Source: CAZBUB01 sp964494985
GTDB taxonomy: Bacteria; Desulfobacterota; Desulfovibrionia; Desulfovibrionales; Desulfothermaceae
Length of the DNA: 8,455 nt
Reading direction: 5' to 3'
NCBI GenBank assembly: GCA_964494985.1
Contig: CAZBUB010000079.1
Coordinates: forward strand, 1-8,455
Part shown: one piece after another, positions 4,496 through 8,455 of the stretch
How the letters are laid out: the number at the start of each line of letters is the position of its first letter
Position numbering within the stretch: position 1 is the stretch's first letter
Notes under the pieces: generated by a model
Seen by the model: only the letters and a program-made list of their open reading frames with translations
The model's database searches: none
What the model was told of the DNA's origin: nothing
Program-made: the position numbers and the translations under genes

Positions 4496-6097
4496 TTAAA
4501 GCAGGGACTCCACTTCCTGCTGTACGAACTGCAGCCGCTCCAGATCCTCTTCTTCCAACTGACCCAGATCCTGCTTCTTCTGGATATTTTTCTTTAAATT
4601 CTGCAGGGCCTTGTCCAGATCCACCAACGTGTTGTTGACCTGCAGGGAGAGATCCGGCTCCAGCTCGGGCAGGGCAGGTTCCTCCTTCTCCAACTCCCTG
4701 GGCCCCAGGATCAGGCTCTGATGCCAAGCCGGAATCTGTACCTTAAGGCCCAGACTCTTCTCCAGGGCCTGGGCCAGGCCTTTGCTGGCATCAGGCTCGC
4801 CATGCACCAAAAAGACCCTGGGAGAGCTTTGGAAATTGGCGACCCAGGCTATAAGGTCCTTTTGATCTGCGTGAGCAGAAAAGCCACCAATAGTGTAAAT
4901 TCGGGCCTGCACAGAAAAGTTCTCCTCAAACAGCCTCAGTTTCTTGGCCCCTTCCACCAGCTTCCTGCCATTGCCGCCCGCGGCCTGGAAACCCACAATG
5001 ACTATACTGGTTTCCTCCCGCCATACATTGTGTTTTAAATGATGCTTGATTCTGCCTGCAGTGCACATGCCGTTGCCGGCAATGATGATCGCCGGTCCGC
5101 TTTGCTGATTGATGGCCATGGATTCTGCTGTGCTGGGAGTGGGCTTTAGATTGGGCATATCAAAGGGGTCTAGGCCCTGATTCACAATGGCCATGGCTTC
5201 CTGGTCGTAGTACTTTTTGTTGTTCCTGAAGATTTCTGTAGCCTTTATGGCCAGGGGACTGTCCAAATAAATTGGAATGTCCGGGAGCAAGCCTTGTCTG
5301 TGGTATTCGCCGAGCACATACAAAATTTCCTGGGTACGTTCCACAGCAAAAGCTGGGATTAAAACTTTGCCCCCGCGCTGGTAGCTGTACTGGATGGCCT
5401 GCAAGAGCTCCTGTTTGCTTTCCTCCAGCCCCCGGTGATTGCGGTTGCCGTATGTGGACTCCAAAAACAGGTAGTCCGTGTCAAAGATCTGTTGGGGATC
5501 CTGCACAATGAGCTGGTTTTTCTGGCCCAGGTCCCCGGAGAAGACCACCTTGAGCTCTTCTTGATCAGTGCGGTGCCAGAGCTCCAGGATGCTGGAGCCC
5601 AGGATGTGACCTGCGTTGCGCATCCTGGCCCACAGCCCGTCTTCCAGTTCCAGGATCTGGTCCCTGGGGTGGGGCTCGAAGAAGTCCAGGCTCTGCAGGG
5701 CATCCTGCATGGTATATAAAGGCTGTACAGGTGACTGTCCCTGACGACGTTTCTTGCGAGATTGCCATTCTGCTTCCATCTCCTGGATGTGGGCGGAGTC
5801 CTGGAGCATAATCCCACAGAGCTCAGCAGTAGGCGGGGAAGTAATGATTCTCCCACTGAAGCCGTCCTTAACCAGCTTGGGGATCCTGCCGCTGTGGTCT
5901 ATGTGGGCATGGGTCAGAAACAGGGCCTCTATCTCTGCTGGGTCAAAGCCCCACTCACCCCAATTGCGGCTTTCCAATTGCTTCTTGCCCTGGAATAGAC
6001 CGCAGTCCACCAGGTATTTTTTGCCCCTCGTGGTCTGCAGGAGGAAATTGGAGCCGGTGACGCTCTGGGCAGCTCCAAGGCAGGTCACTTTGAACAT
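4496..6097 (-). CDS. Beta-CASP metallo-beta-lactamase RNase (CPSF73/YSH1-like)
   Basis: 533 aa. Metallo-beta-lactamase motifs: D31 (VDCGLF), HAHIDH (63-68), H164 (NAGHILGSS) and D189 (FSGDLG). Beta-CASP motifs: E213 (FLESTYGN), H409 (GGFSAHAD) and H432 (LVHGEPD), with GNGMCTAGRI at 341-350. The set is complete, so a zinc-dependent RNA endo/exonuclease is predicted, as in TTHA0252 and archaeal/eukaryotic CPSF73 relatives. Members of this group usually end soon after the motif around residue 460. Here about 65 more residues follow: an acidic proline-rich linker (467-483) and a likely coiled coil (485-533) rich in L, Q, K and E. The start has Shine-Dalgarno AAGGAG 9 nt upstream. It is the last gene of the four-gene operon; no convincing terminator was seen. 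Confidence 0.93.
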   Translation of the reverse strand: MFKVTCLGAAQSVTGSNFLLQTTRGKKYLVDCGLFQGKKQLESRNWGEWGFDPAEIEALFLTHAHIDHSGRIPKLVKDGFSGRIITSPPTAELCGIMLQDSAHIQEMEAEWQSRKKRRQGQSPVQPLYTMQDALQSLDFFEPHPRDQILELEDGLWARMRNAGHILGSSILELWHRTDQEELKVVFSGDLGQKNQLIVQDPQQIFDTDYLFLESTYGNRNHRGLEESKQELLQAIQYSYQRGGKVLIPAFAVERTQEILYVLGEYHRQGLLPDIPIYLDSPLAIKATEIFRNNKKYYDQEAMAIVNQGLDPFDMPNLKPTPSTAESMAINQQSGPAIIIAGNGMCTAGRIKHHLKHNVWREETSIVIVGFQAAGGNGRKLVEGAKKLRLFEENFSVQARIYTIGGFSAHADQKDLIAWVANFQSSPRVFLVHGEPDASKGLAQALEKSLGLKVQIPAWHQSLILGPRELEKEEPALPELEPDLSLQVNNTLVDLDKALQNLKKNIQKKQDLGQLEEEDLERLQFVQQEVESLL

Positions 6098-6112
6098 CGG
6101 CTACTGCTCCTT

Positions 6113-6397
6113 TTAGGCTTTTTCCCAGGGCAAAACAGGCTTGGACAGCAGTCTGAAGCTGATTTCAGCGCGCAGGGAGTGCAATAAATCATGCACCTCC
6201 CTGGTTTGATCCGGGGAAAAGGTCAGCTTAAGCACAGGGGTGTATCTGTCCACAACGCTCATATAAGCCAGATTATCCTGGCTCTCCAGCAGGAATCTGA
6301 AATAGGCAATATCTTTCTTGTCCAGCTCTAGATAAATCCTTTGGGACCAAGAGGGTGGATGGCAAGGGGCTCTTTGCTTTCTTCTCTTCACGGACAT
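6113..6397 (-). CDS. Small DUF4911-like protein
   Basis: 94 aa. A basic N-terminus (MSVKRRKQR) leads into a compact alpha/beta region: RIYLELDKKDIAYFRFLLES, then LAYMSVVDR, VLKLTFSP and REVHDLLHSLRAEI. This order, a strand, the DI..F.FLLE helix, a strand pair and a last helix, is what I recall for DUF4911 of deltaproteobacteria, which has no known function. The start chosen has AGGA 7 nt upstream and falls 23 nt after the peptidase stop. A longer frame to 6484 would overlap the peptidase gene and adds 29 low-quality residues. It lies between an M24 peptidase and a beta-CASP RNase, 15 nt before the latter, and is likely co-translated with them. The resemblance to regulatory or RNA-binding small domains is only a guess. 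Confidence 0.75.
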   Translation of the reverse strand: MSVKRRKQRAPCHPPSWSQRIYLELDKKDIAYFRFLLESQDNLAYMSVVDRYTPVLKLTFSPDQTREVHDLLHSLRAEISFRLLSKPVLPWEKA

Positions 6398-6420
6398 GTG
6401 TTGATCCTGGAGATGTGGAT

Positions 6421-7494
6421 TCAGAGCACGCTGGCTCCGGTCTCGGTGACCAGGACCATGTACTCCCAGCGTACCCCTCCCCAATCTGGATAATACAGGC
6501 CAGGCTCAATAGTGATCACCATGCCCGGATGCAAGATGTCCTGACTCTTAGGGCCTAGGCTGGGGGCCTCGTGGGTCTCCAGGCCTATGCCGTGTCCTAG
6601 GGCATGGGTGAAATGCTCTGCCACTTTTTTGCTGACAAAGAAATTGTAGACCTGTTGATAGAGATCTTTTACAGGCAGCCCGGGCTCAATGGCATCCAAG
6701 GCGAGATTTTGGGCCTGGCGCACCAGGTCCAGGGTGCTGCGGAAGTTTTCATCAGGGGTGGCACCCAACCAGTAGGTCCGGCTTTGGTCTGAGCAATAGG
6801 CGCTCAGTCTGGCCCCGGTATCTACAAGCAAGGGCAGGTTTTCCTGGAGCTGCCGTGGGCCGGGCAGATGATGGGGCAGTGCGGCATTTTCTCCAAGGGC
6901 CACTATGGGTGTGAAGGCCAGCTCGCTGGCCCCGCTCTCCCTGAAGAGCTTCTCAAGCTCCCAGGCCAGCTCCTGCTCGCTGAGTCCAGGACGTAAGAGC
7001 TCCTGCTCCAGCTGGCTCAGGACTGCGTGGTTTAGCCTGCAGGAGGCCTGCAGCCTGTGCACCTCTTCCTGGTCCTTTATCCTGCGCAGCTCCTCCACCA
7101 AGCCCGGGCAAGGCTGCAATTGGGCCTGATCCTTAAGGGCGGCATAGGTCTCATAGCTCATTATTTTGGATTCAAATCCCAAGCTGTGTATGCCCAGCTC
7201 ACTTAGAAGCTCAGCCAGTCGCTGATTGCGGTCCTGGCGATAGATGATAATCTCCTGGTCTTGCTCAAGACCTTTGGCTTGCTGGGCATATCTGGGATCC
7301 GTAAGCAAGAAATCCTGGCCCTGGGCTGTGATCAACAGGCAGCCTGCGCTTTCGTTGCATTGGGGATCATGCAGCTCAAAGGAGCTGAGATAGAAGCGAT
7401 TCGCAGGATGCAGGACCAAGTAGGCATCCAAGGAGTTGTCTTCCAGTTTGGTCCTTAGGGCTTTACGGCGTTTCGCCAGAATACTCTGGGGCAT
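6421..7494 (-). CDS. M24 family metallopeptidase (Xaa-Pro aminopeptidase/dipeptidase type)
   Basis: 357 aa, typical of the single-domain-pair PepP/PepQ group. Residues 1-130 form the creatinase N-terminal domain, and 140-357 the pita-bread catalytic domain. The five metal ligands are all visible: D225 (LVDTGA), D236 (CSDQSRT), H301 (LGHGIGLE), E330 (TIEPGLY) and E344 (GGVRWE). LPHH (207-210) supplies the usual substrate-site histidine. It should remove N-terminal residues before proline, or split Xaa-Pro dipeptides, in cytosolic peptide recycling. Shine-Dalgarno GAGG lies 6 nt before the ATG. It follows the 255-aa unknown gene after 24 nt and precedes the DUF4911 gene by 23 nt. GGVRWEY replaces the more common GVRIED, so the residue after the ligand glutamate is unusual. 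Confidence 0.93.
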   Translation of the reverse strand: MPQSILAKRRKALRTKLEDNSLDAYLVLHPANRFYLSSFELHDPQCNESAGCLLITAQGQDFLLTDPRYAQQAKGLEQDQEIIIYRQDRNQRLAELLSELGIHSLGFESKIMSYETYAALKDQAQLQPCPGLVEELRRIKDQEEVHRLQASCRLNHAVLSQLEQELLRPGLSEQELAWELEKLFRESGASELAFTPIVALGENAALPHHLPGPRQLQENLPLLVDTGARLSAYCSDQSRTYWLGATPDENFRSTLDLVRQAQNLALDAIEPGLPVKDLYQQVYNFFVSKKVAEHFTHALGHGIGLETHEAPSLGPKSQDILHPGMVITIEPGLYYPDWGGVRWEYMVLVTETGASVL

Positions 7495-7518
7495 GGGGTC
7501 CTCATTATTGGGCTTGGC

Positions 7519-8286
7519 TCAAATCAAAAAAGCATTGGCGATCTTGAACAGGTCTTGGTAACTAAAGTTGTTTTTGAGGCCCAGGCACATCTCCCTGGAG
7601 AGATCCATCTTGCGTCTGGTCTCCTGGAGGATCTCGTTTTTCTGAAGGTTTAAACGGTACTTTATAAATTCCTGCTCAAATCCGTCCAGGATGAGCTGGA
7701 GTCCCTCCCGGAAATAGAAGGAGCGGATGTCCTGCATGTAGGGCTGGCAGGCCTCTTTGCCCTGCCTTCTACAGAGCATGCAGTAGAAGATTAGGTTGCT
7801 GATCAGCTTGTCTATCTGCAGGCGGTGGTCCACATCTGCTGCGTGCTGATCCTTATGAGCTGCCTGGAGAAGGTTTTGGGCGGTGTGGAAAATCTTTTTT
7901 TCCTCTATGGGGGAAATGGAAAACTTGGAGATGATTCGCACAAGTACCTGCTGGGGATTTTCCTGGGCGGCAATGCCCAAGGCCCCGATGCTGATCAGGG
8001 TCAGCTTGCGCTGCAGATCCCTGCTCAGGCTCTCCTTCTTGATGCTGGCATATTTTTCCAGCTTTGGCTCAGGGAATTGAGAAAGCAAAAGCTGCAGCAA
8101 GTAGTGGATGTAGGGCTCTGAAGTATACTCAGCTTCTTTTTGGATCAGCCTGGCGCTTAGCTTGCCCTTTTGAACTTTTTTGAGGGAAAGCCAATAGGCT
8201 GCAACCCCTTCCATGGGGATCTCCACCAGATCCAGATCCTGAAAGCTCTGGTGATCTTCATGTTTTTCCTGGCTGAAATCAATCAT
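7519..8286 (-). CDS. Unrecognised helical protein heading the M24-DUF4911-RNase operon
   Basis: 255 aa from ATG 8286. I do not recognise a family. It appears almost wholly alpha-helical, with charged helices and no signal peptide or membrane segment. Visible traits are a leucine-rich helix (YLLQLLLSQF, about 62-71), a glycine-containing segment (LISIGALGIAAQENP, 97-111), and a cysteine cluster CMLC...C (C169, C172, C180) between helices. The last third is basic and helical (KYRLNLQKNEILQETRRKM). The frame is open to 8448, but a good promoter at 8336-8363 lies inside that extension and would start transcription near 8329, so ATG 8286 is preferred. Its Shine-Dalgarno AGGAGG (8301-8306) is 14 nt away, longer than normal. 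Being first in the operon suggests a link with the peptidase or the RNase. Confidence 0.7.
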   Translation of the reverse strand: MIDFSQEKHEDHQSFQDLDLVEIPMEGVAAYWLSLKKVQKGKLSARLIQKEAEYTSEPYIHYLLQLLLSQFPEPKLEKYASIKKESLSRDLQRKLTLISIGALGIAAQENPQQVLVRIISKFSISPIEEKKIFHTAQNLLQAAHKDQHAADVDHRLQIDKLISNLIFYCMLCRRQGKEACQPYMQDIRSFYFREGLQLILDGFEQEFIKYRLNLQKNEILQETRRKMDLSREMCLGLKNNFSYQDLFKIANAFLI

Positions 8287-8300
8287 GCCTGCAGATCGAT

Positions 8301-8306
8301 CCTCCT
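8301..8306 (-). promoter_or_regulatory. Shine-Dalgarno-like site before the 255-aa gene
   Basis: AGGAGG on the minus strand, 14 nt before ATG 8286. The distance is long, but no ATG, GTG or TTG lies in frame closer to it. It is the only strong ribosome-binding sequence in the predicted leader. Confidence 0.5.
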
Positions 8307-8335
8307 GGCTTGGGCCGCGAATCCTCCAGCCCTGC

Positions 8336-8363
8336 ATATTACACCGGCACCTACAGCTGTCAA
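8336..8363 (-). promoter_or_regulatory. Sigma-70-type promoter of the four-gene minus-strand operon
   Basis: On the minus strand a perfect TTGACA (8358-8363), a 16-nt spacer and TAATAT (8336-8341, four of six) are followed by a leader of about 43 nt to ATG 8286. This places the start of the operon downstream of the tail of the previous gene and argues against longer N-termini for the 255-aa protein. Confidence 0.6.
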
Positions 8364-8383
8364 CCAGATTCATACGTAACTCT

Positions 8384-8455
8384 TCACCAGGTCCAGGGGG
8401 TCGGCCCACAGGGCGCAAAAAACTCGCTCCCAAGAATGCGTAAAGCAAAAGTCTG
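8384..8455 (-). CDS. Possible C-terminal end of a further gene (partial; faintly RsmE-like)
   Basis: Entering from the right edge on the minus strand, one frame reads QTFALRILGSEFFAPCGP and ends at TGA 8384-8386, 20 nt before the operon promoter. The piece ALRILGSE recalls the conserved ending LGPRILRxET of the 16S rRNA m3U1498 methyltransferase RsmE. Only 23 codons are visible, so both coding status and identity are uncertain. Confidence 0.3.
   Translation of the reverse strand, partial: QTFALRILGSEFFAPCGPTPWTW

Noticed and set aside
4496..4520. Terminator at the end of the beta-CASP gene on the minus strand
   Set aside because: GCAGG/CCTGC gives only a 5-bp stem followed by three T. The 14 nt between the convergent stops hold no hairpin.
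4290..5856. Long antisense or shifted frames within TatD and the beta-CASP gene (for example 4290-4727 and 5359-5856)
   Set aside because: They are low-complexity shadows rich in S, R, P and G, with no domain or ribosome site, lying over genes with complete catalytic motifs.
6398..6484. 29-residue N-terminal extension of the DUF4911 protein
   Set aside because: It overlaps the end of the M24 gene by 64 nt; the ATG at 6397 has its own AGGA and gives the expected size.
8287..8448. 54-residue N-terminal extension of the 255-aa protein
   Set aside because: The -35/-10 promoter and the likely tail of the preceding gene lie within it, and the residues are Cys/Gly/Pro-rich and unlike the helical remainder.
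1..8455. CRISPR array, tRNA/rRNA, insertion sequence or phage attachment site
   Set aside because: No regularly spaced repeats, cloverleaf, transposase or flanking terminal repeats were seen on either strand.

Overview
The window looks like an ordinary chromosomal stretch of a moderately GC-rich bacterium. It most likely belongs to the Desulfobacterota (Desulfovibrionales-like deltaproteobacteria). This rests on a DUF4911-type gene placed between an M24 peptidase and a beta-CASP metallo-beta-lactamase RNase, a tandem hsp20 pair behind a sigma-54-like promoter, and overall protein style. It is an inference, not a database result. No mobile element, CRISPR array, rRNA or tRNA was seen.

Layout, left to right. 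(1) 58-2147, minus strand: a two-gene operon of a PHP-domain phosphoesterase followed by a U32-family [4Fe-4S] protein. The two coding regions overlap by 13 nt. (2) 2148-2329: divergent intergenic region with weak promoter candidates and a doubtful small hydrophobic ORF on the minus strand. (3) 2330-2515, plus strand: a Trm112-family zinc-ribbon protein. (4) 2516-2772: a 257-nt regulatory region with an inverted repeat, a 12-bp palindrome and a good sigma-54 (-24/-12) promoter. (5) 2773-3575, plus strand: two different Hsp20/alpha-crystallin chaperones in tandem, closed by a clear intrinsic terminator at 3604-3634. (6) 3675-4481, plus strand: a TatD-family metal-dependent hydrolase. (7) 8286 down to 4496, minus strand: a four-gene operon of an unrecognised helical protein, an M24 (Xaa-Pro) peptidase, a small DUF4911-like protein and a beta-CASP RNase. 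A good sigma-70-type promoter lies at its head. (8) 8384-8455, minus strand: possibly the C-terminal tail of one more gene, with faint RsmE-like character.

Functional theme. Several genes touch RNA or translation: U32 (rRNA/tRNA hydroxylation family), PHP (RNase AM / pAp phosphatase family), Trm112 (methyltransferase activator family), TatD nuclease and beta-CASP RNase. The Hsp20 pair is a stress module with its own promoter and terminator. I see no convincing new defence or mobile system. The best leads are the sigma-54-like control of the hsp20 operon with a dyad near -80, and the unknown 255-aa protein heading the peptidase/RNase operon.

Several starts were set from ribosome-binding and promoter evidence rather than the longest reading frame. 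Both hsp20 genes have a GTG inside the Shine-Dalgarno sequence that mimics an earlier start. TatD, DUF4911 and the 255-aa protein have spurious N-terminal extensions.
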